A stretch of 64,000 nucleotides of DNA from Schlesneria sp. GTDB taxonomy: Bacteria > Planctomycetota > Planctomycetia > Planctomycetales > Planctomycetaceae. The translations under genes and the position numbers were made by a program. The stretch's first letter is position 1. The number at the start of each line of letters is the position of its first letter. Shown here one piece after another: positions 33,377 through 42,219 of the stretch. The notes below the pieces were generated by a model. That model was not told the DNA's origin. It was given only the letters and a program-made list of their open reading frames with translations, and did not search any database. The stretch is taken from positions 181,861-245,860 of the forward strand of contig JAQGHU010000062.1 in NCBI GenBank assembly GCA_028291515.1, in the 5' to 3' direction.

Positions 33377-33687
33377 TCTGGTATCTCCTTGAACTCGTCT
33401 TTATTTCAGCGACAAGATACACAATTCCGAGCGAAAGCCTGGCAAACAGAGGCCTCGGGATCGGTTTGACGAGTCGGGCGCGGAACCGGCTGCGGGAGCT
33501 TGTCGAACTTGGTTTTAGCGGTCTTCAGGTTGCATTCACGTGTGGATCGTTAGAAATAAGTCGCTTTTCGAGCGAGAGTTATCTCGTTTGCAGGTCGATG
33601 AATCTGGTAAGATTGGTGGTTGCCGATCGTCTCCGGCGATTTTGGCGTCGTTTAAGGCGACCGACGCGGCTTCCATTCGAGCGGGTT
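33377..33687. other. Divergent spacer before the pseudopilin operon
   Basis: 311 bases between the divergent phosphatase and GspH-type genes. The + strand frame is open through most of it, but it is antisense to the phosphatase further upstream and shows no coding character. It must contain the two promoters, but no clear consensus boxes are visible. Confidence 0.4.
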
Positions 33688-34359
33688 ATGAATCGCAATC
33701 TCGGGAAACATTCGCAGCGCGCTGTTGGCGGCGGGTCGTCGATACGATCCGGTCGCGGCGGTTATACGTTGATGGAAATGCTGCTGGTGCTGACTGTGGT
33801 GGCGGTGATCGTGGCTGTGGCCTGGCCGAATATTATGCGGATGAGTGGCCAGCAGAAGCTGACCGAGGCGGCCGAGAAGGTGCGATCGGTGGCCGCGAGT
33901 GCTCGCGTGCATGCGATCGAAAGCGGGCTGGTTTATCAGTTTCGATATGAACCGGGGGGCCGGCACTTTTTGACGGTCCCATTTGAACGTGAATTCGAAA
34001 GTGTCAGCCCGAACGCTCGGGGAACCGGGACGGCGTTGGGACGATTCAGTAAGGCGTCGGGTGTTCTGCCGACAGGGGTCACGTTTGCCGCGCCCACTCT
34101 GACTGGCACCGGCGGCTCGAATACCGCAGCGATGGGGACGGGACAGAAACTGCCTCCCACGGCTTTGGATGGATTGCCGGATGCGGGGACGCTGGGTTCG
34201 CTCTCGTGGTCGGGGCCGATCCAGTTTCAGCCCGACGGATCCTCGATGGATATGTCGCTGGATCTGGTCGACAAACGCGATCAGCGGATCACGTTGCGCA
34301 TTCGGGGTGTGACCGGCTCGATCGGGGTGAGTCGTCTCCATCAGGGAGTGCGACCATGA
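33688..34359 (+). CDS. gspH: GspH-type pseudopilin
   Basis: 223 residues. The prepilin N-terminus RGGYTLMEMLLVLTVVAVIV has the Gly/Tyr cleavage site, Glu+5 (YTLME) and the hydrophobic helix of type II pseudopilins. The GspH-type body has a beta-rich C-terminus (FQPDGSSMDMSLDLVDK). The leading 27 residues before the cleavage site are unusually long for a prepilin. First of four overlapping genes encoding the H, I, J and K minor pseudopilins. The ATG at 33688 is chosen; the long upstream extension is noise. Confidence 0.8.
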   Translation: MNRNLGKHSQRAVGGGSSIRSGRGGYTLMEMLLVLTVVAVIVAVAWPNIMRMSGQQKLTEAAEKVRSVAASARVHAIESGLVYQFRYEPGGRHFLTVPFEREFESVSPNARGTGTALGRFSKASGVLPTGVTFAAPTLTGTGGSNTAAMGTGQKLPPTALDGLPDAGTLGSLSWSGPIQFQPDGSSMDMSLDLVDKRDQRITLRIRGVTGSIGVSRLHQGVRP

Positions 34360-34826
34360 TCAGACTGGCTCCGCAACGGTTGTTGAAGCAGGAGCGATCA
34401 TCGGATCGTAACGGCCTGACGCTGTTGGAAATCATCCTGTCGCTGTCGATCTTTTTTGGCGCGTTGGCGATCTTGTCGCAATTGGGCTGGAACGGGGCGC
34501 GAGCGGGAATCCAGGCGCGCCTGAAGACGCAGGCAATCATTCGCTGTGAGGCCAAGCTGGCGGAAGTGCTGGCGGGGGCCGAGTCATTGTCGCCCAAATC
34601 GCGAGTTCCGTTTCCTGACAATTCGGCTTGGAATTACAGTGTGACCATCGCCGAAACGCAGTTTCCCGATTTGTTGCAGATCGATGTCACGGTGTCTCAC
34701 AGCGGCGGATCGAAACTGGCGAATAGCGATTTCACTTTGCGACGCTGGATGCGCGATCCCAGCCTGTTCATGAACGCGGCGCTGCAGAAACAACAGGCTG
34801 AATCTCAAACAAGTCAGACGAAATGA
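34356..34826 (+). CDS. gspI: GspI-type minor pseudopilin
   Basis: 156 residues from the ATG at 34356, overlapping the previous stop (ATGA). The prepilin segment NGLTLLEIILSLSIFFGALA is present, cleaved after G with Glu+5. The short C-terminal domain contains AWNYSVTIAE and LLQIDVTVSHSG, similar to GspI. Translation is probably coupled to gspH. It contributes to the tip of the pseudopilus with J and K. Confidence 0.75.
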   Translation: MIRLAPQRLLKQERSSDRNGLTLLEIILSLSIFFGALAILSQLGWNGARAGIQARLKTQAIIRCEAKLAEVLAGAESLSPKSRVPFPDNSAWNYSVTIAETQFPDLLQIDVTVSHSGGSKLANSDFTLRRWMRDPSLFMNAALQKQQAESQTSQTK

Positions 34827-35842
34827 ACATGCACATTCCACAAACAAGCGCGATGCTTCGAAGCGACCGGGGTTGGACAATCCCCGTCGCTTTGCCGCGC
34901 GCACCTCATTCGTCCGACCAGCGAGCTGCGTTTACTCTATTGGAAGTCGTGCTGGCGTTGTCATTGGCCGTGATCTTGCTCGGTGCGATCTTCACCGCGA
35001 TGGATCAGTCGTGGAAAATGACGTCGCGCGGTCGCGAAGAAATGGAACGATCGCAGTTAGCTCGCGCGCTGATGCGCAAGATCGCCATCGATATCCGATC
35101 GATCGCGTATGTTCCGCCACCCGTGACTGACAGCGATTCGACGAGCAGTAGCACTGGCAGCAGTAGCAGCAGCACCACTAGTAGTAGTGGATCGTCGGGA
35201 AGCACAACTGCGGCGTCTGCTTCTTCTACAGCGTCCTCGGCTGCGTCGACTGCTTCATCATCAGGTTCTACATCCTCAGCGACCGGTAGCTCTTCGACAA
35301 CAGATTCTGATGAGCCGTCGGCACGTAGTATCGGCATTCGTGGCAACACGCAGCGAATGGAGATGCATATTTCGCGAGCCCGCCGCGATCTGGAATTCTC
35401 GGCCAATCTCGACGGTGCGAAGATGCACTCGCATACCAGCGATCTGCGAGTGGTCACATACCAACTGGCGATGGCAGGTGTCTCCATGCCTGGTGGCGCA
35501 ATGATGCAGGGGTTGGTTCGCACGGAAGGGGACCGGATGGCGACTCAACTGGTCGAAGAGAAGGGGGCCGCTCCGACATCTCTCTCTTTGCCGCAGGCAC
35601 TAGCTCCTGAAGTCGCAACAGTGCAGTTTCGCTTCTTCGATGGTGTCACCTGGTTCACGGTCTGGGACAGTGAAGAGGCGGGGCGATTGCCGCGTGCCGT
35701 CGAAGTGATCATCACGTTTGCTCCCTCACAGGCTAAGACCGGACCGGCACTGCGGGTGAACGTCAGCCAGTCGACGAACACGTTCCGTTCGGTCGTGTTG
35801 ATTCCAATTTCTGACCCCTTGCCAGCGGAGTTTGCACCGTGA
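34823..35842 (+). CDS. gspJ: GspJ-type minor pseudopilin with a Ser/Thr-rich insertion
   Basis: 339 residues starting ATGA-overlapped with the previous stop. The prepilin site QRAAFTLLEVVLALSLAVIL is preceded by a long 35-residue leader. The body has the GspJ pattern (WKMTSRGREEMERSQLARAL; VQFRFFDGVTWFTVWD; GRLPRAVEVIITF). Residues about 106-165 are an extreme Ser/Thr/Gly insertion (STSSSTGSSSSS-type). Its partner GspK carries a similar insertion. The downstream gspK starts with GTG overlapping this stop. Confidence 0.8.
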   Translation: MNMHIPQTSAMLRSDRGWTIPVALPRAPHSSDQRAAFTLLEVVLALSLAVILLGAIFTAMDQSWKMTSRGREEMERSQLARALMRKIAIDIRSIAYVPPPVTDSDSTSSSTGSSSSSTTSSSGSSGSTTAASASSTASSAASTASSSGSTSSATGSSSTTDSDEPSARSIGIRGNTQRMEMHISRARRDLEFSANLDGAKMHSHTSDLRVVTYQLAMAGVSMPGGAMMQGLVRTEGDRMATQLVEEKGAAPTSLSLPQALAPEVATVQFRFFDGVTWFTVWDSEEAGRLPRAVEVIITFAPSQAKTGPALRVNVSQSTNTFRSVVLIPISDPLPAEFAP

Positions 35843-37659
35843 AACTGCAGGCAAAACTGAATTTGTCCGCCAACACTCGACGCGGCAGCGTGCTGCTGAT
35901 CGTGCTGGTGATTGTGGCGCTGCTGACACTGGCCGCCTACAACTACACGCAGATGATGATGACCGAGAACGAAGCGACGACGATGTACGGCAGCGACATC
36001 CAGGCGCGCGAAGCGGCGGATTCGGGAATCGAATATGTCGCCACGATATTGGGGAATCGAACCGATCCCGCACTGGAGAATCTGCAACACAATCCCGCGC
36101 TGTTCATGGGTAAGACTGTGGTGCCATCGCCCCGCGCGCGTGGCACTGCCAGGTTCTCGGTGATCGCTCCGGTCGAGCAGGCGACGCACAGCAATGCGAT
36201 TCGTTACGGGTTGATGGACGAGTCGGCCAAGCTGAATTTGAACTTACTGCTGACGATGAAGCTGGAAGACGACGAAATCCACACCTTGTTGCTGAACATC
36301 CCGGGCATGACGATTGAGGCCGCCGATTGCATTCTCGACTGGATCGATACCGACGATACCAAGCGGCCCTATGGGGCAGAGTCGGAGATTTACGAAGCGA
36401 TGAGCCCCCCTTATCGCGCGAAGAACGGGCCGTTGGAATCGCTGGACGAACTGTTGATGGTCCAGGGGGTGACTCCCGCGCTGCTCTACGGTGAAGACGC
36501 CAACCGCAACGGGCTGCTCGATCCGAACGAGAACGACGGCGATGCCAGTCCGCCTTTGGATAATCACAACGGCGTTCTCGATCACGGCTGGGTTTCTTTT
36601 CTGACGGCCTATGGTCGCGAATCGAACTTGCGAGCCGATGGCCGTCCGAAGATTCACTTGAACAATGGTTTGCTCACCGACTTGTACGATGAACTCGAAG
36701 ACGAATTCGGCGAGACCACTGCCAAATTCATCATCGCGATTCGCTTGAACGGCCCTAAAACGACAGCCCCTGCCAGTACCAGCAGCAAGAGTGGCTCCAG
36801 CAGCAGCACTAGCGGTAGCAGCGGCAGTTCGAGCAAAAGCAGTGGCTCTTCAGGATCTTCCAGCGGCAGCAAGACTGGTAGTAGTGGCAGTTCTTCCACC
36901 GGCGGTAAGAGTGGTAGTAGTGGCAGCAGCGCATCGAGCGGGGGGAAGTCCACCAGTGGCAGTTCGTCACAGGCAGGCCAGCAACAGCAGCAGCAACAAG
37001 CAATTCAGGGGCTGACGAAGGCGATTGCCTCGGCGGCACTCAGCCCCGGTGGCAAGGTGACTCGCGGAAATATTGATATCTCGGCCGGTGGCTCCTACAA
37101 CATCACATCCATGTGGGTCTTGTTCGGGGCGACGGCGAATGCTCTGGTGGGCGGTACCTCGACCGACATCCCCAGTCCCTGGCCCGCTGAGCCGAACCAG
37201 TTGAAGGCCGCGCTGCCCAAGCTGATGGACACACTGTCGACCAGCAACGACGAGTATCTCGATGGCCGCATCAACATCAATCAGGCTCGGCGTGAAATCC
37301 TGCTGGGGATCCCCGTGCTGACGGAGGAGTTGGTAGACAAGATTATTCTGGCGCAGAAACTGGATTCCAATGGCCAGCCATCACCCGATGTGATTCAGCA
37401 GCACAACACCACCGGCTGGCTGTTCTTTGAAGGACTGGTCGATATCCCGACAATGGTGACGCTGGATCCCTACTTCACGGCTCGCGGTGACGTCTATCGC
37501 GCTCAGATTTTCGGATTCTACGACGGGGGAGGGCCGATCACGCGATTGGAAGCAATGGTCGACGGAACACAGAAGCCACCGCGCATCATCTTCCAACGCG
37601 ACTTGAACGATCTGGGCCACGGCTATTCACGCATGCAGATCTTTCCGGTGATCAGGTAG
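35839..37659 (+). CDS. gspK: GspK-type minor pseudopilin with a Ser-rich insertion
   Basis: 606 residues from a GTG overlapping the gspJ stop. The N-terminal helix RRGSVLLIVLVIVALLTLAA and the following YTQMMMTENEAT/REAADSGIEYVATIL are the GspK/PilX pattern. The body has INLNLLLTMKL-like SAKLNLNLLLTMK, YEAMSPPYRAKNGPLESLDE and the SAM-like helices INQARREILLGIPVLTEELV. A ~70-residue Ser/Gly-rich insertion lies at about 312-384, followed by a poly-Gln tract (QQQQQQQ). It caps the pseudopilus tip complex. Confidence 0.82.
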   Translation: MKLQAKLNLSANTRRGSVLLIVLVIVALLTLAAYNYTQMMMTENEATTMYGSDIQAREAADSGIEYVATILGNRTDPALENLQHNPALFMGKTVVPSPRARGTARFSVIAPVEQATHSNAIRYGLMDESAKLNLNLLLTMKLEDDEIHTLLLNIPGMTIEAADCILDWIDTDDTKRPYGAESEIYEAMSPPYRAKNGPLESLDELLMVQGVTPALLYGEDANRNGLLDPNENDGDASPPLDNHNGVLDHGWVSFLTAYGRESNLRADGRPKIHLNNGLLTDLYDELEDEFGETTAKFIIAIRLNGPKTTAPASTSSKSGSSSSTSGSSGSSSKSSGSSGSSSGSKTGSSGSSSTGGKSGSSGSSASSGGKSTSGSSSQAGQQQQQQQAIQGLTKAIASAALSPGGKVTRGNIDISAGGSYNITSMWVLFGATANALVGGTSTDIPSPWPAEPNQLKAALPKLMDTLSTSNDEYLDGRININQARREILLGIPVLTEELVDKIILAQKLDSNGQPSPDVIQQHNTTGWLFFEGLVDIPTMVTLDPYFTARGDVYRAQIFGFYDGGGPITRLEAMVDGTQKPPRIIFQRDLNDLGHGYSRMQIFPVIR

Positions 37660-37674
37660 TAGCGAAGCAACGAT

Positions 37675-38871
37675 TCACTGATCCTTCAGCAGTTTTTCGA
37701 GCTGCGCGATATGCTCGGCTCGCTTGGGAAAGAACTGCCCTACAACTTTTCCCTCCCGATCGAGCAGAATCAGGGTGGGATACCCGATCACTCCATAAAG
37801 TGCGGCGATCGGAGACGCTGCTTTACGTGTCTCAATGGCAGTGCCGTATGACGTTCGTTTGCCGGTGATAAGAGCAACCGGGTACGGCACGTCTTGCCCT
37901 TTCCAGAGATCCTTGCGAATGTCCGTCAGCCGATGGTCCAGCTTTTCGACCGTATCGACTGGTTCTTTTTCGTGTTCACCCAAGTCGACGTGGACACCAA
38001 TAATCTCTAACCCCTGGTCATGATACTTGGCGTGCAGTTTGAAGAGTTCTGGCATCTGGCCAACACAGGGGCCGCACCAGTATCCCCAGAAGTCGAGTAT
38101 GACGCATTTGCCTTTAAGATCCGCCACATTCACTCCGGGGCTATTCTTCCAGCATTTGACCCCTGAAAACTCTGGTGCTGGCTCGCCGATGAGTAAAGCG
38201 AGACGTGTCGCAGGTTGTTCAATCGACCCAAGGTCGAGTTCGCGTTGGCCTGGTTTGATCTGCACGCCTGTTTTGACGATGTGGAGGTTCGCTCCATGCG
38301 ATTGCAATTCGTAATCGCCCGGCGGTGCGAAGAATTGAAATGTCTGGTCAGTCGAAAAACAAGTAAGTGCTCTTCCTCCTCCGAAACTCAAAATCGCAGT
38401 CGTCCCGCCGATAGGGCGATTCCGGTCAGTGAGATCGCGACACACGAGTTTGCCAGAGACTCGGCAGGCAAGATGCAGCACGATCGTCTCAGCGGTCTTT
38501 GCCGAATTCAGCTTGCCTGAGTCGATCTTCCAGACAGCAGTCAGTTGACGCCCCGTGTGCCGCGCGACAACGCAGGCCAGATCCATTCCGATTGCACCGT
38601 CGGACAATGTGGCGATTCCATCAGCATCCGAAGTGGCACCATACATGTAATGCCATCCAATGCCGTCGTCTATTGTTAGTGCAGACCCTTTTTCTCCAAT
38701 GTAGGGAAATACTCCTACCGTCGCTCCCTCCACCGGCTTACCGTCCTCGTCCACCAACTTGACCGAGAAAGGATGCTTGGCCTCTTCTTTGTCTTCTGCA
38801 GCGAATCCGACACCGGTCAAGGTGCAAACCGTCAATATCAGGCCAAACACCACATGCGGTTTGAGGAACAT
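37675..38871 (-). CDS. TlpA-type thioredoxin domain protein
   Basis: 398 residues from the ATG at 38871 (earlier frame start 38955 lacks a signal). A signal peptide (VFGLILTVCTLTGVGFA) leads to a beta-rich N-terminal half with carboxypeptidase-regulatory-like look (KLVDEDGKPVEGATVGVFPY). The C-terminal half has LIGEPAPEFSGVKCW, FWGYWCGPCVGQMPELF (catalytic WCGPC) and a GYPTLILLDREGKV cis-Pro loop. Members reduce or shuffle disulfides outside the cytoplasm. Last gene of the minus-strand TadA/TadB group. Confidence 0.85.
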   Translation of the reverse strand: MFLKPHVVFGLILTVCTLTGVGFAAEDKEEAKHPFSVKLVDEDGKPVEGATVGVFPYIGEKGSALTIDDGIGWHYMYGATSDADGIATLSDGAIGMDLACVVARHTGRQLTAVWKIDSGKLNSAKTAETIVLHLACRVSGKLVCRDLTDRNRPIGGTTAILSFGGGRALTCFSTDQTFQFFAPPGDYELQSHGANLHIVKTGVQIKPGQRELDLGSIEQPATRLALLIGEPAPEFSGVKCWKNSPGVNVADLKGKCVILDFWGYWCGPCVGQMPELFKLHAKYHDQGLEIIGVHVDLGEHEKEPVDTVEKLDHRLTDIRKDLWKGQDVPYPVALITGKRTSYGTAIETRKAASPIAALYGVIGYPTLILLDREGKVVGQFFPKRAEHIAQLEKLLKDQ

Positions 38872-38885
38872 CGCAACTCCTGCAA

Positions 38886-39752
38886 TCAGATATCCGGGTT
38901 CAAAATGTGCCGCGCCCACAGATAGGCGACCACATTCAGCACGATCGAAGCGCACAAAAACAATTGCCCGATGACGGTTGTGAACAACTTCTCGGTGTTG
39001 ATCGGATCGACGACGAAGTAGTAGAGGGCCAGGATCGCGAACGGGACGAGGGCCATGTAAAACGCAGAAGTTCTAGCCTGCGCCGTGTCGGCGATGACTT
39101 TGCGTTCGAGTCGCTGCATCTCGCGTACAGAGACAGCGATTCGTTCGACGGTCTCGTTCAGCTTTCCACCGCTCTCGCGACTCGCCTGCATAGCAGCTGA
39201 GAAGAGAGCGAAGTTCTCGCTGCGCAGTCGTTCGCGAGCTTCGTCCAGACAGCGTTCCATCGTCTTGCCCATCTGGTATTCGGCGATGATTTGCCCGAAT
39301 TCCTGGCTGATCGGTTTCGGGCTTTGCTTGGCCAGGATCTCAAGCGCCTGCGCCAGCGACAGTCCTGCTTTGATGGCACTGGACAGTGAGACCATCGAAT
39401 CGGCCAGTTGATCTTCAATCAGTTCGCGTCGTTTTTCGGTCCACCGTTTCAGAAAGTACCACGGCACGCCCAACAGCAACAGCGATAGGACCAGCCCGAT
39501 CACGGGGACATCAAAGACGAGAGACATCAACAAGAAATGAGCCAGCACGAGTGCGCACCACACAATGATGGTCACTCGTAGTCGCTTGGGATAGATGCGC
39601 AATCGCTTCAGCTTGTCGCGAAAAGCAGCTTCGGTACGATCCAGGTAGTGCGTGAAAAATGGTTCGCCGGCCCAGGCCGCCATCGCGACGGCCGATCCGA
39701 ATAACACCGAACTGATCAGGAATTCGATCGGCACGTTATCGTCCTTCGTCAC
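38886..39752 (-). CDS. tadB: TadB-like type II/IV pilus assembly inner membrane protein (T2SSF domain)
   Basis: 288 residues with four hydrophobic helices (FLISSVLFGSAVAMAAW; FLLMSLVFDVPVIGLVLSLL; MALVPFAILALYYFVVD; LFLCASIVLNVVAYLW). The T2SSF domain is shown by LADSMVSLSSAIKAGLSLAQ, GRTLE-like MGKTMERCLDEARERL and SRESGGKLNETVERIA. It anchors the ATPase in the inner membrane. It overlaps the upstream FHA-CpaF gene by 17 bases, so the two are cotranscribed. A second TadC gene is not seen. Confidence 0.82.
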   Translation of the reverse strand: MTKDDNVPIEFLISSVLFGSAVAMAAWAGEPFFTHYLDRTEAAFRDKLKRLRIYPKRLRVTIIVWCALVLAHFLLMSLVFDVPVIGLVLSLLLLGVPWYFLKRWTEKRRELIEDQLADSMVSLSSAIKAGLSLAQALEILAKQSPKPISQEFGQIIAEYQMGKTMERCLDEARERLRSENFALFSAAMQASRESGGKLNETVERIAVSVREMQRLERKVIADTAQARTSAFYMALVPFAILALYYFVVDPINTEKLFTTVIGQLFLCASIVLNVVAYLWARHILNPDI

Positions 39753-41628
39753 CGTAAAGGAATTCCAGCTTCAACAGGTTCTTGGCAATCAGCGAATCGA
39801 TGAACGTCGGTAGATAGCCCGTCGGATGCAGCAACTGTCCGTCGCGGAAGTTGTAGATGTCTCGGACAATCAACGCCCCGCGATCCGTGTCGTAGCCCGC
39901 GATCTCGCTGATCTGCGAAACCTTGCGCTTCCCTCCAGGAAGACGAGTAATCTGCACGACGACATCGATTGCGCTGGAGATCTGTCGATGAATCGATACG
40001 ACCGGCAGATCGACCGCCATCAACACCAAGACCTCCAGGCGCTTGATCACGTCTTCAGTGTTGTTGGCGTGAACAGTTGTCATCGAACCGTCGTGACCGG
40101 TATTCATCGCCTGCAGCATGTCCAGTGCCTCCGCTCCGCGACATTCCCCGACGATGATGCGATCAGGCCGCATTCGCAGAGCATTCTTCACGAGGTCGCG
40201 AATCGAGTATCCGCCTGCTCCTTCGACGTTGGCCGGTTTGCTTTCCAACGTGACCACATGGTCCTGATGCAGCTGCAATTCCGTCGTGTCTTCAATCGTG
40301 ACGACGCGTTCTTTGATCGGGATGAAGCTGGACAGGATGTTCAGCATCGTCGTTTTACCGGTTCCCGTTCCGCCGCTGACCAGGATGTTGCGATGATCGA
40401 TCACGCAGGCACGCAGAAACATTGCCGCTGATGATGTCAGCGATCCGCGTTCGATCAGGTCGTCGACCGTAAATCGATGAGCGGGAAACTTTCGAATTGT
40501 CAGGCAAGGGCCTTTAATCGCCAGCGGCGGGATGATCGCATTCACACGCGAGCCGTCTGCTAACCGGGCGTCGACAAGCGGTTGACTCTTATCGATGCGG
40601 CGACCGACTTGAGCCACGATTCGTTCGACGATGCTCTCGGTCACTTTGTCCGAGATGAAGCGGCGACCAGATAGCTCCAGCACGCCGTCCTTTTCGACGA
40701 AGATTTGATCGCTTTTGACGACCATGATTTCGCTGATCGTGGGGGCCCGCAGCAAATCCTGCAGGGGACCGTAACCGAAGACGGTGTCTTTCAGATCTTT
40801 CTTCAGCGTCCGCAGGATCACATACTTCCGCATCTCGCGATGCAGGTGCGGGCGAACGAGCGGAAAGATTTCCGCAAAGGTCGCTTCCACGCGACTGATC
40901 CGAGCGCTCAAGTCCGGCTCATCTTCGATCTTCATCTTCTCGCGAGCGAACGTCAGCAGATTGTGCAGCTCGGTTTCGCGCTCGGGGACCAGTGTGGCCG
41001 GCAGATCGAACTCGTTGTACGTCAGGTGAGTCAGCAGGTCGATTCCCTGATTGCCCCCTTCCAGGATCAACTGATTGATCAGCAGATCGCGCAGCGTCAG
41101 TCCGACGATCTCTTCCAGCAGCGGTTCGTTCTCGGCCCCAAACAAATTCAGTTCGCGACACACATCCTCAATGTTGCGTTCCAGCAGCAAGATCGTGTCC
41201 GCATCGCCAGTCCGTTCGTTCTCAATCTCGTATAGATCGAGTCGTTCGAGCAGCTTGCGATGGACTCGCTGATTCAGGTCCCCCATGATGGATCGCAGAT
41301 GCGCTTCCAGTTCGTTCCGGCTGATCGCCGAAACTTCTTCGGATTCGAAAGTCAGCGAATACGGCCAGATCCGAACGGTCTCGCCCGCTTTGAACAGGAC
41401 CGAGTTTCCGCCGAGGATCTCTTGATCGCCTACCAGGCAACCGTTAACTCCGACGTTCTCCAGCTTCAGCTTGCCATTCTCACGCGAGACCACTGCGTGC
41501 CGCTTCGAGACGAGCGGGCTATTCAGAACGACGGTATTGCTGGGATCGCGACCAATCCGGATCTCAGGCGAATCCGATTCGATCAAGACTCGCTTGGCTT
41601 CGTGAACCTTGTTGAACCAGATTTTCAT
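39736..41628 (-). CDS. cpaF: FHA domain fused to CpaF/TadA secretion ATPase
   Basis: 630 residues from the ATG at 41628; upstream extension to 41757 looks non-coding. Residues 1-95 are an FHA domain ([40 protein letters not shown]). The CpaF-type ATPase follows: N-terminal helices (TKDxDELVARVR-like RRHLRIMGDLN region), [17 protein letters not shown], and a Walker [15 protein letters not shown] near residue 415, the Asp box and [20 protein letters not shown], then [17 protein letters not shown]. It powers Flp/Tad-type pili. The FHA fusion suggests control by threonine phosphorylation. Confidence 0.9.
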   Translation of the reverse strand: MKIWFNKVHEAKRVLIESDSPEIRIGRDPSNTVVLNSPLVSKRHAVVSRENGKLKLENVGVNGCLVGDQEILGGNSVLFKAGETVRIWPYSLTFESEEVSAISRNELEAHLRSIMGDLNQRVHRKLLERLDLYEIENERTGDADTILLLERNIEDVCRELNLFGAENEPLLEEIVGLTLRDLLINQLILEGGNQGIDLLTHLTYNEFDLPATLVPERETELHNLLTFAREKMKIEDEPDLSARISRVEATFAEIFPLVRPHLHREMRKYVILRTLKKDLKDTVFGYGPLQDLLRAPTISEIMVVKSDQIFVEKDGVLELSGRRFISDKVTESIVERIVAQVGRRIDKSQPLVDARLADGSRVNAIIPPLAIKGPCLTIRKFPAHRFTVDDLIERGSLTSSAAMFLRACVIDHRNILVSGGTGTGKTTMLNILSSFIPIKERVVTIEDTTELQLHQDHVVTLESKPANVEGAGGYSIRDLVKNALRMRPDRIIVGECRGAEALDMLQAMNTGHDGSMTTVHANNTEDVIKRLEVLVLMAVDLPVVSIHRQISSAIDVVVQITRLPGGKRKVSQISEIAGYDTDRGALIVRDIYNFRDGQLLHPTGYLPTFIDSLIAKNLLKLEFLYGDEGR

Positions 41629-41791
41629 AGGGAAAGATTGCAGTAGGCGATGAGAGAGGATCGATGCGACGCGGCGATCCGCGAGTCTATCACAATACCC
41701 GCCGCCAAGATCACTTCCTACCCCGGCATCGCTTCCGAAAAGGTGTGGACTATTCACGGGCGGGTCAGGTGCTTGCTTGGTCTTCTCCTCC

Positions 41792-41928
41792 CGTCATTCC
41801 CGCGCAGGCGGGAATCCAGTCGGTCCACATCGAATCATCACCAACACTTCGAACCGGACGAGAATTCTCATTCGTGTATCGATACCGTCCCATCATTTGC
41901 CTGGATTCCCGCCTGCGCGGGAATGACG
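41792..41928. repeat. Perfect 28-bp inverted repeat (GTCATTCCCGCGCAGGCGGG family)
   Basis: Arms 41792-41819 and 41901-41928 are exact reverse complements, separated by 81 bases. The motif CATTCCCGCGCAGGCGGGAA is a widely known interspersed palindrome of many bacterial genomes. Each arm can itself fold. Confidence 0.9.
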
Positions 41929-42088
41929 GAGGCATTCGAACTGAAACGGCCCCCGGATTGGCTAAAGTTGTTCGGCGATCCCGAGTGAATGATCTCCAGT
42001 AGCGACATTTCCAACCGCAATCGACAGAATTCGCATTGGCGGCGCAATCCGAACGGCGACCGATTTCGTTCTTCGATGTCTGGTTCAG

Positions 42089-42180
42089 AGCGCATCCCAC
42101 CCAACTGTGGCGTCCCGCGAGCAAAAACCCACTGTGTCTAACCCATGTTTCAACGCGACACGTAAGTGCGACTCGCACTA
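42089..42180. repeat. Dispersed ~92-bp palindromic-ended repeat, copy 2 (inverted)
   Basis: Same element as 7146-7237 in opposite orientation, ending AGTGCGACTCGCACTA. It lies just before the TIGR04222-like gene and could carry or replace its promoter. It is closest in sequence to copy 3. Confidence 0.85.
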
Positions 42181-42219
42181 GGAAACCAAGTTCGAGTGCT
42201 CGATCCCCCGAGTTGTTCC

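Larger units (their letters stand above)
41629..42219. other. Repeat-bearing spacer between CpaF and the TIGR04222-like gene
   Basis: 591 bases with no supported gene. It contains a perfect 28-bp inverted repeat (41792-41819 and 41901-41928) and one copy of the ~92-bp dispersed repeat (42089-42180). Long open frames on both strands here are noise created by the repeats. Confidence 0.6.

Noticed and set aside
32962..33687. N-terminal 240-residue extension of the first pseudopilin
   Set aside because: It is antisense to the CX5R phosphatase and its spacer. The prepilin signal needs a start near 33688.
36757..36990. Diversity-generating or phase-variable repeat in gspK
   Set aside because: The Ser-rich DNA is low-complexity but lacks a uniform repeat unit, a reverse transcriptase or a template copy in the window.
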